64,000 bases of DNA. It comes from Gammaproteobacteria bacterium (GTDB lineage: Bacteria; Pseudomonadota; Gammaproteobacteria; Tenderiales; Tenderiaceae). The position numbers were made by a program, and so were the translations under genes. Under the pieces are notes generated by a model. The model was not told the DNA's origin. It made no database searches and saw only the letters and a list, made by a program, of their open reading frames with translations. Where the stretch lies: positions 1-64,000 of the forward strand of contig JAKFXL010000026.1 in assembly GCA_021731365.1 (NCBI GenBank), written 5' to 3'. Every line of letters starts with the position of its first letter. Position 1 is the first letter of the stretch. Positions 38,525-49,059 of this stretch are shown here, one piece after another.

Positions 38525-40438
38525 TTACCCTCGCAACGCCGCTAATAGTGACTGGAACATAGAGTTCGTAGTAACAATTATCTGAGAGGCCGCCTGATAT
38601 GCCTGCTGGAATTTAACCAAATTAGCCGCTTCTTCATCCAGATTAACGCCCGACAATGCATCCCGTGAATTTCTTGCTTGATCCAACAACCGTAACTGGG
38701 ACTCATTAGTCACCCGCGCTTGATTAGTCTTGATGCCCACATCAGCGACCATACCGCCATAAAACTCATCATAGCTCGCGTTGCCACCATCAAGAATACG
38801 TTGCGTTTGTAACTTACCAAGCAGCAATGCGTTACGGTTATCACCAACACCATTGCTATTATTGCCAATATTAAAAGTATCACCATTACTGGGCATACCA
38901 CTTATCATCACCTCAATTCCTGTACCATCTCCAGGATTGTTGAGAAGGATTGTGCCACCATTAACATACGGAACAGAGGCTGGCGAAGCACCTGCTATCG
39001 TAATGTTTCCTGCATTGTACGTTAGAGTAATACCTCCTCCAGCCAGAGGTAATGTACTTGTATTGGTAACGCTGCCAGGAGATATCTGCCCTGAACCAAT
39101 ATTACCGATGGACTTCTGAGTACGAACAGGAGATCCTGCCGCCACCTCTCGTGCACTCGTGATATTCACATCAAGCTGCGTTGCGCCGGTTTTACCAGGA
39201 CGGATAAGATAACTGTCACCCACAACCGCTCCTGCAGTAATGGTCAAATTAAAACCGTCCATAGCCACCGTAGTATAGGGAGATGTTCCACCGGTATTAA
39301 TGGAAAACAGTTTTTTATCTGAACTGCGAATCAAACTGTAATTATTGCCACCATCAAAACGTAGTACATAATCATCTTTGGTTAATTGCCGTATATCGGC
39401 CAATCCAGCCGTTACTGTTGAAGGAGAGCCTAGTCCAGGCAATACTTGCAGGGATGAATCTGTAAAAAATCCCGCCCCTATATTGCCATTAAGGTCCTGG
39501 CCTAACTTGTGTTGTGCATTGAAAGATTCTGCAAGACCTATCGCCAGTGTCCCTATTGAATTATGTGCTGGTGCTAAAACGTTGTTACGAAAATCGATTA
39601 ATCCGCCTAACTTTCCACCACTAATAAAATCAGATATCTCAAGATTTCCACCAATACCCGAATTAATGCTCACTTCAGACTGGCTGATATCATACTTATT
39701 TTTAGTAATTACAAGCTCATTGGCATCAAAATTCAACACCAAAATCTGCCCCTTCCCCATAAAAACATCTATCGCCCCATTATCCTGCAACAAAGTGGTA
39801 ATCGATACCCGCTCCGACAACTTGTTTAAAAGAATGTCACGGCTATCCAACAGGTCGTTAGGGGGCAACCCATTTGGGCTCAATACAATTTCACGATTAA
39901 CTCTGGCAATCGCCTTGGCAAAGCTATTAATTTCAGCCACATTACCATTAAGCTGCTGATTTACCTGCGAACGTAAATCTTCATAACGTTTATCGAGGTA
40001 CTTAAATCGGTCTACTAATGTTTCACCCTGCGTAACCAATGCCTGCCGAGCTGGGATTGCGGATGGATCGTTGGCAACGCCCTGAACTGCGCTAAAAAAT
40101 CCTTCAATAGTTGGCATCAACCCGACCTTCGGGTCTGCCAGCAACTCATCTATCATCCCAGCATGCTGTGCATAGATGTCGGCCTGGTTATAGCTGGCAG
40201 TATAAGTACGTACTTGATTTGTCAGGAAGCTATCATAAACCCGGGAGACCCCCTCAATAGTGACTCCATTACCAATAAAGTTTGGCCCCACCCGTTGTGG
40301 CAGCTGGGTACCAAGCTCTACACGTTGGCGATTGTAGCCTTCAGTATTGGCATTGGCGATGTTATGGCTAACGGTCTGCAAACTGCGTTGATACGCAAGC
40401 AGCCCGGAAATCCCTACACCTAACATACCTGATGCCAT
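38525..40438 (-). CDS. flgK: Flagellar hook-associated protein FlgK
   Basis: FlgK (HAP1) is the hook-filament adaptor. N-terminal LGVGISGLLAYQRSLQTVSHNIANANTEGYNRQRVE is diagnostic, and the C-terminus has the SGVNLDEEAANLVKFQQAYQAASQII motif. At 637 residues it has a moderately large exposed middle region. It follows flgJ with a 97-base gap that holds a FliA-like promoter. Confidence 0.94.
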   Translation of the reverse strand: MASGMLGVGISGLLAYQRSLQTVSHNIANANTEGYNRQRVELGTQLPQRVGPNFIGNGVTIEGVSRVYDSFLTNQVRTYTASYNQADIYAQHAGMIDELLADPKVGLMPTIEGFFSAVQGVANDPSAIPARQALVTQGETLVDRFKYLDKRYEDLRSQVNQQLNGNVAEINSFAKAIARVNREIVLSPNGLPPNDLLDSRDILLNKLSERVSITTLLQDNGAIDVFMGKGQILVLNFDANELVITKNKYDISQSEVSINSGIGGNLEISDFISGGKLGGLIDFRNNVLAPAHNSIGTLAIGLAESFNAQHKLGQDLNGNIGAGFFTDSSLQVLPGLGSPSTVTAGLADIRQLTKDDYVLRFDGGNNYSLIRSSDKKLFSINTGGTSPYTTVAMDGFNLTITAGAVVGDSYLIRPGKTGATQLDVNITSAREVAAGSPVRTQKSIGNIGSGQISPGSVTNTSTLPLAGGGITLTYNAGNITIAGASPASVPYVNGGTILLNNPGDGTGIEVMISGMPSNGDTFNIGNNSNGVGDNRNALLLGKLQTQRILDGGNASYDEFYGGMVADVGIKTNQARVTNESQLRLLDQARNSRDALSGVNLDEEAANLVKFQQAYQAASQIIVTTNSMFQSLLAALRG

Positions 40439-40513
40439 GCATCACCTCTTATATCATCACTCGTCATCACAATATAAACGGATGACCACTTTATGTAGAA
40501 TCACATAGCCATG

Positions 40514-40540
40514 TTAGCGGCACATGTATCAAGAACTATA
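40514..40540 (-). promoter_or_regulatory. FliA (sigma-28) promoter of flgKL
   Basis: The minus strand reads TATAGTTC, 11 bases, GCCGCTAA, matching six and seven of eight positions with exact spacing. It overlaps the flgJ stop codon and precedes flgK by about 75 bases. Confidence 0.6.
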
Positions 40541-41534
40541 TCTTTTGGGAAAGATCACTCAAGAGATCACTTCTCATAATAGTCGTAATCTTTGCTGAAT
40601 ACCTAGGATCAGTGGCATATCCAGCTTCATGCAGGGAGCGCACAAAAGCGGCACCATCAGAGGCTTTGCTCAATGCCTGTTGATAACGGGGGTTTGACTT
40701 CAGAAACCTCACATAATCCTTAAAGCTCTCTTCAAAATTTGGATATGAGCGAAAAACAGCCCTTTGTTGCATAGGTCGGCCATTTTCATACTCAAGCGTT
40801 GATACCATTACCTTATCTCCTGACCATCGTTGATCCGCTTTTATATTAAATAGGTTATAGCTGCTCACCCCAGCCATATCACGATTTATTTTTTTACCCC
40901 ATCCCGTCTCCAAAGCCGATTGTGCCAACAATACACGTGGGTCAACACCCAGTTCCGCTGCATATTTTTCTGCTAGTGGCGTAAGCTCTTCTATAAAGTC
41001 GTTTGGCGAATCAAAACTTTTTTTCTCTATACGGCTACTCTGTACTGGACTGATTTTTAACTCTATTGATAACTTTGATACCGTATCAGCGGGGAAAGGA
41101 GCGGATAATTCAACAGCAGATACTTTATCAGCCATATTAACAACCTGAGGCTTAATTGAATTTTGAGGTACATAGTTAGATGGTCCAGACACACTATTTA
41201 TGGCACTGTTTAATGGAACATCATTCTCTACTTTATCCTTACCCAACTGCTTAACAAGCATATCAGCAATGCCAATTTGCCTTTTTTTTGCCATATCGAT
41301 GGCAATCTGCTGATCAAACATCTGCTGGTAAAAACGGGTCTGATCACTCTCAAACATTCCATCACCACTGGAACTTTGACGCATAGACTTAAGCATCATT
41401 TGAAGGAACAACGCCTCAAATTGCTCTGCCGTCTTTTCAAGCGCCTGTGATGATCCCTGTGCGGCCTCTCGCTTCAGATTACGCAAAGAGCTGACATCCG
41501 TATAAATGTCACCACCATTAATCGCAATAGTCAT
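40536..41534 (-). CDS. flgJ: Flagellar rod assembly protein/muramidase FlgJ
   Basis: Two domains: an N-terminal rod-cap domain (AEQFEALFLQMMLKSMRQSS, ending near residue 105) and a C-terminal GH73 glucosaminidase-type domain with the catalytic Glu in LAQSALETGWGKKI (about residue 205) and YNLFNIKAD. It is exported to the periplasm through the flagellar system, caps the growing rod and opens the peptidoglycan. Its ATG shares one base with the flgI stop. Confidence 0.93.
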   Translation of the reverse strand: MTIAINGGDIYTDVSSLRNLKREAAQGSSQALEKTAEQFEALFLQMMLKSMRQSSSGDGMFESDQTRFYQQMFDQQIAIDMAKKRQIGIADMLVKQLGKDKVENDVPLNSAINSVSGPSNYVPQNSIKPQVVNMADKVSAVELSAPFPADTVSKLSIELKISPVQSSRIEKKSFDSPNDFIEELTPLAEKYAAELGVDPRVLLAQSALETGWGKKINRDMAGVSSYNLFNIKADQRWSGDKVMVSTLEYENGRPMQQRAVFRSYPNFEESFKDYVRFLKSNPRYQQALSKASDGAAFVRSLHEAGYATDPRYSAKITTIMRSDLLSDLSQKI

Positions 41535-42640
41535 TAAATAATCACCAGCTCAGCCCGTAGTGCGCCGGCCTCTTTAAGTGCCTCTAAAATAGCAACCAGA
41601 TCACCCGGGGCCGCACCAACGTTATTAATCGCCTGAACAATATCACCCAATGAAATTCCCGGTTCGAATAGAAACATTTTATTATTTTCCTGAGACACTT
41701 TAATGTCTGAGGCAGGCACCACCACTGTCCCACCACCCGCAAATGGCCCTGGCTGGCTCACATTTGCTTTTTCACTAATTGTCACCGTCATGCTTCCATG
41801 AGTCACTGCTGCCGATGTTACACGCACATGACGGCCAATCACCACCGTTCCAGTACGTGCGTTAATAATTATGCGTGCCGATGCTTCACCAGGTTCCAGT
41901 GTTAAGTTCTCCAATAATGAAACATAGGCCACACGTTGTCCTACATCACGCGGTGCCTGAACCATAACTGATGAGCCATCCATAGGTGTGGCTGTGCCCA
42001 TGCCAATCTTTTCATTAATCACATTAGCAAGACGGCTAGCCGTCGTAAAATCGTGTTTAAACAGATTCAGTACTAAACTTGTTTCACTACCAAATACTGT
42101 TGGAGCCGGGCGTTCTACTGTGGCTCCTCCTGGAATTCTGCCAACACTCGGGATATTAATAGAGACTTTTGATCCATCACCACCACCAACGCCCAACCCA
42201 CCTACAATCAAACTTCCTTGCGCCATTGCGTACGTCTGATTATCAGCCCCTTTAAGAGGTGCCATTAACAGACTGCCACCACGCAAACTTTTAGCATTAC
42301 CCAAGGATGACACTGTAATATCTATATTCTGGCCTGGTTTGGCAAATGCTGGAAGTTCCGCATGAATTGAAACCGCCGCGACATTTTTTAATTGCGGATT
42401 AACATTGGCGGGTATCTGAACTCCAAATTGTGCTAGCATCGTTTTAACACTTTGAACGGTAAAAGGAGTTTGACTGGTCTGATCTCCTGAACCATCAAGA
42501 CCGACAACTATGCCATATCCAATTAATTGATTGCTCCGAACCCCTGCTACCGATGCCAAGTCTTTTATACGTTCAGCCAACACACTTTGCGTAAACAGCA
42601 GAAGTACTACCATCAAAGATATTTTTATATTCAACCGCAT
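41534..42640 (-). CDS. flgI: Flagellar P-ring protein FlgI
   Basis: FlgI forms the periplasmic P ring around the rod. The chosen ATG at 42640 has AGGA upstream and gives a clean Sec signal peptide ([16 protein letters not shown]...SVLA) before [21 protein letters not shown]. The first 11 residues of the longer frame lie inside flgH. The 368-residue length and C-terminal ending [10 protein letters not shown] match the family. Confidence 0.94.
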   Translation of the reverse strand: MRLNIKISLMVVLLLFTQSVLAERIKDLASVAGVRSNQLIGYGIVVGLDGSGDQTSQTPFTVQSVKTMLAQFGVQIPANVNPQLKNVAAVSIHAELPAFAKPGQNIDITVSSLGNAKSLRGGSLLMAPLKGADNQTYAMAQGSLIVGGLGVGGGDGSKVSINIPSVGRIPGGATVERPAPTVFGSETSLVLNLFKHDFTTASRLANVINEKIGMGTATPMDGSSVMVQAPRDVGQRVAYVSLLENLTLEPGEASARIIINARTGTVVIGRHVRVTSAAVTHGSMTVTISEKANVSQPGPFAGGGTVVVPASDIKVSQENNKMFLFEPGISLGDIVQAINNVGAAPGDLVAILEALKEAGALRAELVII

Positions 42641-42657
42641 ATCAACGTCCTCTGCCA

Positions 42658-43383
42658 CTAAAAAGGCCACCATTTACCGTTAAAAAATCGTGCCAACCAG
42701 CCTTGACTATTAACATCAGCCACCATACCCTCACCAATATAAGCAATATTGGCATCCGCAACCTTTGTAGATACAACAGAATTGTCTGGATTAATATCTG
42801 CAGTGCGCACAATTCCAGAGAATTGAACATACTCATCCCCCTGATTAATGGTCAGGCGTTTCTGCCCCTTTACAAACAGATTCCCGTTGGGCAACACCTC
42901 AGACACTGTCACCGTAATACTTCCAGTCAGACTATTGCTTTGCGCCGAATCCCCTTCACCCTTAAAAGAATTTGCACTATTCATCGATGTGTCCAAAGAT
43001 AGATCTGGAAGTGCTGAAGTAAAAGGACGTGGCAAATCAAACTTAAACGCCCTACCAAGCAACGTTGGCGTTTTAACGTCAACAGAACTGTCTTTTGCCG
43101 TATTGGTTGCTGCCTTCTTGGATGCATTAGTTCTTTCGCTTAATATAATTGTAAGAATATCTCCAACGCGACGGGCACGCATATCTTCATAAAGTGAAAT
43201 TTCATAACCTGCCTGAAATATGGCCCCATTTTGAGGTGGTGGTGGGCTGTAATAGCTCGGTCTTGATGGTTCAAATCCCTGTGATATTGGACGTACAGAT
43301 GACGTTGAGCATCCTGACATTATTACAGAGCTCAATATGATTATTATGGTGATTGCACTACCTCTATTACTCATCATCATCAT
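42658..43383 (-). CDS. flgH: Flagellar L-ring lipoprotein FlgH
   Basis: FlgH is the outer-membrane L-ring lipoprotein. The N-terminus has a hydrophobic signal ending in the lipobox VIMSGC, and the body has [24 protein letters not shown] and [28 protein letters not shown] run of four ATG codons at the start makes the exact initiation codon uncertain by up to nine bases. Confidence 0.93.
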   Translation of the reverse strand: MMMMSNRGSAITIIIILSSVIMSGCSTSSVRPISQGFEPSRPSYYSPPPPQNGAIFQAGYEISLYEDMRARRVGDILTIILSERTNASKKAATNTAKDSSVDVKTPTLLGRAFKFDLPRPFTSALPDLSLDTSMNSANSFKGEGDSAQSNSLTGSITVTVSEVLPNGNLFVKGQKRLTINQGDEYVQFSGIVRTADINPDNSVVSTKVADANIAYIGEGMVADVNSQGWLARFFNGKWWPF

Positions 43384-43391
43384 CCCCAAAA

Positions 43392-44177
43392 TTAGAGGTT
43401 GTTAGACGCGTATTGCAACATCTGATCAACGGTCGAGATGGCTTTTGAGTTCATCTCATAAGCACGTTGTGCCTCAATCATTCCAACCATCTCTTCTACC
43501 ACATTCACATTTGAACTCTCCAATGCCCCCTGAATAACACTGCCAATACCATTAAGACCTGGATTACCGGATTGTGGCGCACCACTGGCTGCTGTTTCTA
43601 GAAAAAGATTCTCACCTACTGGCTGTAATCCACTTGGGTTTATAAAATCGGAAAGTTGAATATTTCCTACCTGGGTAGGTGCCGTTTGGCCAGACTGCAT
43701 CGCTGAAATAACACCATCACTGCCAATAGAAATAGAAATAGCACCACTCGGAATCGTAATTGCCGGTTGAACAGCATAACCACTAGAAGTCACTAACTGA
43801 CCTTGAGCATCCACTTGAAAACTGCCATCGCGAGAGTAACCCAAACCACCATCTGGACGTAAAACCTGAAAAAAACCACGCCCCTGGATTGCCACATCCA
43901 GCTGGTTTCCCGTCTGCTGTAAATTACCCTGAGTAAAAAGTTTTTCGGTGGCTACTGTACGAACACCCGTACCTAACATCAAACCAGAAGGTAAAACGGT
44001 ATCCTGTGATGACTGCCCACCCGCCTGTCTAACATTTTGGTAGAGAAGGTCTTCAAATACAGCACGGCTTTGTTTATAACCGGTGGTATTGACGTTTGCC
44101 ATGTTATTTGCAATCACAGTCATCCGTGTTTGCTGTGCATCAAGACCTGTTTTTGCCACCCATAATGCTGAATTCAT
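43392..44177 (-). CDS. flgG: Flagellar distal rod protein FlgG
   Basis: The 261-residue length and the N-terminal [31 protein letters not shown], central [14 protein letters not shown] and C-terminal [29 protein letters not shown] are characteristic of FlgG. It forms the distal rod crossing the P and L rings. Confidence 0.95.
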   Translation of the reverse strand: MNSALWVAKTGLDAQQTRMTVIANNMANVNTTGYKQSRAVFEDLLYQNVRQAGGQSSQDTVLPSGLMLGTGVRTVATEKLFTQGNLQQTGNQLDVAIQGRGFFQVLRPDGGLGYSRDGSFQVDAQGQLVTSSGYAVQPAITIPSGAISISIGSDGVISAMQSGQTAPTQVGNIQLSDFINPSGLQPVGENLFLETAASGAPQSGNPGLNGIGSVIQGALESSNVNVVEEMVGMIEAQRAYEMNSKAISTVDQMLQYASNNL

Positions 44178-44196
44178 AATTAACTCCTCGCGTTAC

Positions 44197-44940
44197 TTAA
44201 CTCATCTTCATAATTTGTTGTGATGCCGTGCTAATTTCGTTAGCTTTCTCCATAATTTTCACCTGCATCTCAAATTTCTTTGCCAACTCCATCATTGAGA
44301 CCATGCTTGCAACAACATTCACATTACTTGTTTCCAAAACGCCTGATGTCATAGAAACACCTGCATCAGCGACCACAGGCACACCATCATTGGTATGAAA
44401 AAGACCATCCTCACCTTTCTCTATTTTTTTCTCATCCGGCTTAACCATCTTAATACGATCAACAACCGCTAAAGTTGATGGTGCCTGCCCAATAGGACGA
44501 ATAGAAATTGTGCCATCACTACCTATATCAAGTTTTTCATAAGGTGGAACGGTAATCGGGCCACCACTGTTGCCAATGACGGGATGTCCTGCTGCCGTAG
44601 TCAAAAGACCACTCGGGGTAATACGCAAATCCCCTGCACGGGTATAACCTTCAGTGCCATCCAATCCTTGTACTGAAAACCACCCTTTTCCATTAATAGC
44701 AACATCCAATTCACGTCCCGTGCTCATTAACGATCCAGATGAAGTATCCGATCCCTTACCTTCAGTGATAGCATAGACACGACTTGATAATCCGTCACCG
44801 AACACTGGAAGGCTCTTGGCATACGCGAGGTCCTCCTTAAAACCAATAGTATTGGCGTTGGCAAGATTGTTAGAATTTTGTGTCTGGGAAAACATAATCT
44901 CTTTGCCTGCACTGCTAGCCAGATATAAAACCTTATCCAT
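44197..44940 (-). CDS. flgF: Flagellar proximal rod protein FlgF
   Basis: A rod protein of 247 residues, starting MDKVLYLASSAGKEIMFSQ with NNLANANTIGFKEDLAYAKS, and with SGVLETSNVNVVASMVSMMELAKKFEMQVKIM at the C-terminus. First gene of the flgFGHIJ unit, preceded by a sigma-54 promoter. Confidence 0.93.
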   Translation of the reverse strand: MDKVLYLASSAGKEIMFSQTQNSNNLANANTIGFKEDLAYAKSLPVFGDGLSSRVYAITEGKGSDTSSGSLMSTGRELDVAINGKGWFSVQGLDGTEGYTRAGDLRITPSGLLTTAAGHPVIGNSGGPITVPPYEKLDIGSDGTISIRPIGQAPSTLAVVDRIKMVKPDEKKIEKGEDGLFHTNDGVPVVADAGVSMTSGVLETSNVNVVASMVSMMELAKKFEMQVKIMEKANEISTASQQIMKMS

Positions 44941-44991
44941 TCATCACCTCAATATGGTTTATTTGACACCATGGAGTCGCTATTAAATCAA

Positions 44992-45007
44992 TGCAATACC
45001 AGTGCCA
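44992..45007 (-). promoter_or_regulatory. Sigma-54 promoter of flgFGHIJ
   Basis: The minus strand reads TGGCACTGGTATTGCA, almost the full sigma-54 consensus with GG-N10-GC spacing, 52 bases upstream of flgF and downstream of the flgE terminator. Confidence 0.88.
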
Positions 45008-45105
45008 ATGAAAAACCATTGCGGCAGAACAAGATAGCTAACTCGTTTACATCAAAGAGATATAGAGCGGAAAATATATGCCGCATTAACGGCAAATTAT
45101 GGACA

Positions 45106-45134
45106 ATAAAAAAGGAGGACTAAAGTCCTCCTTT
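45106..45134 (-). terminator. Rho-independent terminator after flgBCDE
   Basis: On the minus strand AAGGAGGAC pairs perfectly with GTCCTCCTT across a TTTA loop, followed by a T run. It stands 23 bases after the flgE stop and separates flgBCDE from flgFGHIJ. Confidence 0.88.
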
Positions 45135-45156
45135 GCAGTAGTGAAGCTATCAATAA

Positions 45157-46413
45157 CTATCGAATGTTAATAATCGTCTGTGTCACGGCATCCGCCGTAC
45201 TAATAACCTGCGCATTAGCTTGAAAATTACGCTGTGCTGTAATCAAATTAACCAACTCTCCCGCAATATCAACATTCGATGATTCCAGCGCTCCGGATTG
45301 CATTAATCCAAAACTAGAGGTTCCTGCTTCACCAAGAATAAGGTCACCAGCAGAAAATGTTTCACCCCATACCGTATCTCCTTGCGGACTCAATCCTTGC
45401 GGATTTGCCACATTAGCGAGTGCCACTTTTCCAAGTGTTTTGGACTGTCCATTGGTATAACGAGCAGAGACTATTCCGCCGGAATCAATATCAATACCAC
45501 TCAAACGACCTGTTGAGTATCCTGTTTGCTGCAGAGCACTAACAGAAAAAGGACTTCCGTATTGGGTCAAATTAGAAAAATCAAGATCAAGCGTTATTTC
45601 AGACGACCCGGTGGTCGACGATATTGTTGTCGTGGGCCCCATCGTAACAACTCCATTACTACCTGAACTAAGAGATGGATTAAGAAGACCTTGATTAGTA
45701 AACGTCAGGCTTGCCGGTGATCCAGTCACTGTTGAACCATCAATTTTAAGATATGCATCCCAGCTATTTGGGCTGGTCTTTACAAAATATTGAGTGGCGG
45801 CATGTTGCGCACCTAATGAGTCATAAATAGTCAAGGAAGTGGAACTATTATAAGAAGCCGGATCAGGCGTAGTAAGCGCGGCATTAAATGCTACTAGAGG
45901 AATTATCTCAGCTGCATTTAAATTTAATTTTGAGCTTATCTCATCAGTTGATTTTGGAACGCCTTCATTGGTTGAAAGCTGTAAATCGGTCAATCGGCCG
46001 GTATCAAATGAAGTTCCACTGGCTGTTGTAATAGCGGGGAACACCTGCAATTTATGGCCACTGCTATTTACAACATTTCCTTCGCGATCAGACTTAAAGG
46101 CCCCTGCACGAGTTAATACTCTGGTTCCTCCATCACTTAATACAAAAAACCCCTGCCCATTAACCGCCAGATCAAGATTATTATCCGTGAAGTCAACATT
46201 CCCTTGAGAAAATTGCTGCGTCACCGACGCAAGTCTGACTCCACCACCAATCGCCGTAGCAGAGATACCCCCATAGCCTACTGCAAAAACATCAACAAAC
46301 TCAGTACGTGAAGACTTAAACCCAGTAGTACTGGCATTCGCAATATTATTACCTGTCGACTTTAAATCAGCAGTAGATGAGTTTAACCCACTAAGTGCTA
46401 TACGAAATGGCAT
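45157..46413 (-). CDS. flgE: Flagellar hook protein FlgE
   Basis: Hook subunit. N-terminal MPFRIALSGLNSSTADLKSTGNNIANASTTGFKSSRTEF, AVNGQGFFVLSDGG, and C-terminal LESSNVDIAGELVNLITAQRNFQANAQVISTAD are diagnostic. The 418 residues are typical for polar-flagellum FlgE. Confidence 0.94.
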   Translation of the reverse strand: MPFRIALSGLNSSTADLKSTGNNIANASTTGFKSSRTEFVDVFAVGYGGISATAIGGGVRLASVTQQFSQGNVDFTDNNLDLAVNGQGFFVLSDGGTRVLTRAGAFKSDREGNVVNSSGHKLQVFPAITTASGTSFDTGRLTDLQLSTNEGVPKSTDEISSKLNLNAAEIIPLVAFNAALTTPDPASYNSSTSLTIYDSLGAQHAATQYFVKTSPNSWDAYLKIDGSTVTGSPASLTFTNQGLLNPSLSSGSNGVVTMGPTTTISSTTGSSEITLDLDFSNLTQYGSPFSVSALQQTGYSTGRLSGIDIDSGGIVSARYTNGQSKTLGKVALANVANPQGLSPQGDTVWGETFSAGDLILGEAGTSSFGLMQSGALESSNVDIAGELVNLITAQRNFQANAQVISTADAVTQTIINIR

Positions 46414-46436
46414 GACCGTTCTCCTTTACAACATAC

Positions 46437-47111
46437 TTACATAATCTGCTTAACATTAGACAAGCTAACTTTTCCAAAGCCCGATGTATTAACTGTCAGA
46501 CCTGTTCCTACTTTCCCCATAATCACACTCTCAACCGGAACTACTGTATTTGTGATTAACGCTTGAGTTTTTCCAGCAATGTTTGCATTTGCTTCTATAA
46601 AGTATTTACCAACTTTATATGAATTACCCTCATCATCCATGCCATCCCAATTAAAACTAACAACACCCTTTTCCTGTGGCCCAAGATCTATCTTTTTAAT
46701 AACCTGGCCACTGGAATCTTTTACAGAAACGGTAACCTGGCTGGATGATGATGGAACATCAACAGCACCTGCCATTCCAACTTTATCCCAGAGCTGACCA
46801 CTGTTACTTTCAACCATGACCCAACGCCCCACTAATGATGAAGCCTGTAATGCCTGGTTTGATTGAAATGATTCTGCCATGGCATCAACAGATTTTTTTA
46901 ATTCATCTATTCCTGAAACCGACTTAAACTGTGCCAATTGACTTAAAAACTGGCTATTATCCATCGGCTTAGTCGGATCCTGATTCTGCAATTGAGTGAG
47001 AATCAGCTTCATAAATGTATCTTCATCACTCTGATTACCCGGAACCGCCCGTTTCTGTGGTGCAGTAAGCCCTATTCCTTCCAGAACTGAAGCATCAACA
47101 TTCAGTGACAT
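46437..47111 (-). CDS. flgD: Flagellar hook cap/assembly protein FlgD
   Basis: Hook scaffolding protein. The N-terminal conserved block DTFMKLILTQLQNQDPTKPMDNSQFLSQLAQFKSVSGIDEL is typical; the C-terminal part is a Tudor/FNIII-like hybrid with VSFNWDGMDDEGNSYKVGKY. The frame opens GTG-ATG; ATG at 47111 is preferred. Confidence 0.93.
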   Translation of the reverse strand: MSLNVDASVLEGIGLTAPQKRAVPGNQSDEDTFMKLILTQLQNQDPTKPMDNSQFLSQLAQFKSVSGIDELKKSVDAMAESFQSNQALQASSLVGRWVMVESNSGQLWDKVGMAGAVDVPSSSSQVTVSVKDSSGQVIKKIDLGPQEKGVVSFNWDGMDDEGNSYKVGKYFIEANANIAGKTQALITNTVVPVESVIMGKVGTGLTVNTSGFGKVSLSNVKQIM

Positions 47112-47129
47112 CACGTATCTCCCATTCTA

Positions 47130-47537
47130 TTAACGACCCAGGTTCAAAGTCGCCATCAACAACTGTTTTGATGTATTAAAGACTTCAACATTATTTTGGT
47201 ATGAGCGTGAGGCTGACATCATATTAGCCATCTCTTCCACCATATTTATATTTGGCGAATAAATATTTCCCTTTTCATCTGCCAATGGATGATTTGGCTC
47301 ATACCTAATTAATGGTGGTGCTTTGCTTTCAATAATTTCTTTTACCTGTACCCCTGATGCCCCCTGCTTACTCCCTTCTTTCTGAAGTAGCTCTGAAAAT
47401 ATAGGGTGTTTAGCCTGATAAACCGTATCTGGACTACTGCTGATAGTATCCGCATTGGCCAAATTACTGGCGACTGTGTTCAATCGTATACTTTGAGCAT
47501 TCATGGCCGAGCCTGACACATCAAAAATATTAAACAT
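47130..47537 (-). CDS. flgC: Flagellar proximal rod protein FlgC
   Basis: A 135-residue rod protein with SGSAMNAQSIRLNTVASNLANADT near the N-terminus and PNINMVEEMANMMSASRSYQNNVEVFNTSKQLL near the C-terminus. Lies between flgB and flgD. Confidence 0.93.
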   Translation of the reverse strand: MFNIFDVSGSAMNAQSIRLNTVASNLANADTISSSPDTVYQAKHPIFSELLQKEGSKQGASGVQVKEIIESKAPPLIRYEPNHPLADEKGNIYSPNINMVEEMANMMSASRSYQNNVEVFNTSKQLLMATLNLGR

Positions 47538-47542
47538 AATGA

Positions 47543-47953
47543 TTACTCACTCCCTTTTATCGCCTGAATAAGGCTTTTTGATTTGCCACCAAGAAACTGA
47601 AGCGTTGCCTGATACTCCACCGCATTTTTGGCAAAAGCGGCCTGTTCTATATGTGATTCAACAGTGTTTCCATCAAGTGCCGGTTGGTGTGGTACACGGT
47701 ATTTAACCCAGGCATCAAGACTGCTACCGGTTATATCTCCAATATGACCTGAACTGGTGGTTTTTAACACTGGGGCCTGCCCACCACCACTGCTCATAGC
47801 ACTTCTTAGAGCACCTTCAAAATCAATATCTTTTGCTTTGTAACCGGGGGTGTCTGCGTTTGCAAGATTGGACGCTAAAAGCTCTGTACGCTGTGAACGC
47901 AATCTTAACGCTTGCTCGTGAACACCAAAATAGTTATCCAATCCTGAAGCCAT
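47543..47953 (-). CDS. flgB: Flagellar proximal rod protein FlgB
   Basis: A 136-residue rod protein with ALRLRSQRTELLASNLANADTPGYKAKDIDF, the family signature, and C-terminal AVEYQATLQFLGGKSKSLIQAIKG. AAGGTG precedes the ATG at 47953; one more codon (GTG) upstream is open. First gene of flgBCDE. Confidence 0.93.
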   Translation of the reverse strand: MASGLDNYFGVHEQALRLRSQRTELLASNLANADTPGYKAKDIDFEGALRSAMSSGGGQAPVLKTTSSGHIGDITGSSLDAWVKYRVPHQPALDGNTVESHIEQAAFAKNAVEYQATLQFLGGKSKSLIQAIKGSE

Positions 47954-47998
47954 CACATCACCTTATATCTACACCAGATTAAACTCTGTCATAACAAA

Positions 47999-48014
47999 TG
48001 CAAGGTAAGTGCCA
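47999..48014 (-). promoter_or_regulatory. Sigma-54 promoter of flgBCDE
   Basis: The minus strand reads TGGCACTTACCTTGCA, matching the -24/-12 consensus with exact spacing, 46 bases upstream of flgB. Confidence 0.88.
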
Positions 48015-48080
48015 ACTTCAGAATTCAGAAATTTTAATGTAAATAATGGTGGCTACAGGAGTAATGGAGGGTGAGGGCGG

Positions 48081-48106
48081 AAAAACATTGCCGATCTATG
48101 CGGCAA
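48081..48106 (-). terminator. Rho-independent terminator after cheV-cheR
   Basis: On the minus strand TTGCCG pairs with CGGCAA across a 7-nt loop, followed by TGTTTTT. It lies about 30 bases after the cheR stop and upstream of the flgB promoter. Confidence 0.75.
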
Positions 48107-48136
48107 ATAGGGATCTGTTGAGCATAGACCGTAAAA

Positions 48137-49024
48137 CTACGCTTTTGGCAAAGAGGAGACCCAGGAGGGCTGTGGCGTGCTCAACTGTGAGCTGGGTTTT
48201 AATTTATATGCCATACCGCTTTCATAACGGACCAGATCAAAATCATCTGAATAGCTTGCCAAGGTTTCCGTAGACCCAAGTATCAAATATCCGCCTGGAA
48301 CTAATGCTTGTGACATACGACGTAAAATATCTTTTTTCAATTCAGTAGAGAAGTAGATCATCACATTTCTGCAAAATATAACATCAAATTTACCAAGCGA
48401 AGAATAACTATTCATCAAGTTCAGATCGATAAATCTAACATTTTTTTTAACCTCATCCTTTATCTCCCAGATCTCCCCCAAATTATTAAAAAATCTATTT
48501 TTTCGCTCAGGAGAGAGGCCTCTTGAAAGGGCCAAAGCGTCATATTTTGCGGCCTTACAATGTGCTAGCATCGTTGGTGATATATCCGTACCAACAATGT
48601 CAATGCCGCTCATCTTCATGCCCATTCTTGCCTGCATGAACTCCTGTGCAATCATGCTGATCGAATAGGGTTCTTGGCCTGAGGAGCAGGCCGCCGACCA
48701 TATCCTCACCTGGCCTTGACGTTTTTTAACTATTTCCGGAAAAATAAGCTCTTTCAACAACACATAGGGGTGGTTGTCTCGAAACCAAAAAGTTTCATTG
48801 GTCGTCATTGCGTCAACAATCCGTTCACGAATACCTGAATGGGGATGCAGATGCATGGACTCAATTAAATCCCCCACCGATCCAAGTTCAAGCTCTTTTA
48901 ACAGACGATTTAATCGACTAGCCACTAAATAATGTTTGTTATCACCGAGCACAATGCCACACGCCTCTTCAAGAAATTTACGAAAAGCGTCATAATCACG
49001 GCTTGATATCGAATGATTAGTCAC
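48137..49024 (-). CDS. cheR: Chemotaxis protein methyltransferase CheR
   Basis: SAM-dependent methylation of glutamates on chemoreceptors. N-terminal helical CheR domain with DYDAFRKFLEEACGIVLGDNKHYLVASRL, and the SAM domain with VRIWSAACSSGQEPYSISMIA, VDIVGTDIS and FDVIFCRNVMIYFSTELK. GTG start at 49024 with AAGGA five bases upstream. 295 residues, normal. The cheV-cheR pair next to flgB is common in polar-flagellum gammaproteobacteria. Confidence 0.94.
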   Translation of the reverse strand: MTNHSISSRDYDAFRKFLEEACGIVLGDNKHYLVASRLNRLLKELELGSVGDLIESMHLHPHSGIRERIVDAMTTNETFWFRDNHPYVLLKELIFPEIVKKRQGQVRIWSAACSSGQEPYSISMIAQEFMQARMGMKMSGIDIVGTDISPTMLAHCKAAKYDALALSRGLSPERKNRFFNNLGEIWEIKDEVKKNVRFIDLNLMNSYSSLGKFDVIFCRNVMIYFSTELKKDILRRMSQALVPGGYLILGSTETLASYSDDFDLVRYESGMAYKLKPSSQLSTPQPSWVSSLPKA

Positions 49025-49059
49025 GTTCGTCCTTGAACCCTTGGTATCTCATCTGTTTA

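Noticed and set aside
48046-48136. Small plus-strand gene upstream of flgB
   Set aside because: The region is explained by the cheR terminator and the flgB promoter, and the plus frame continues antisense into cheR without family features.
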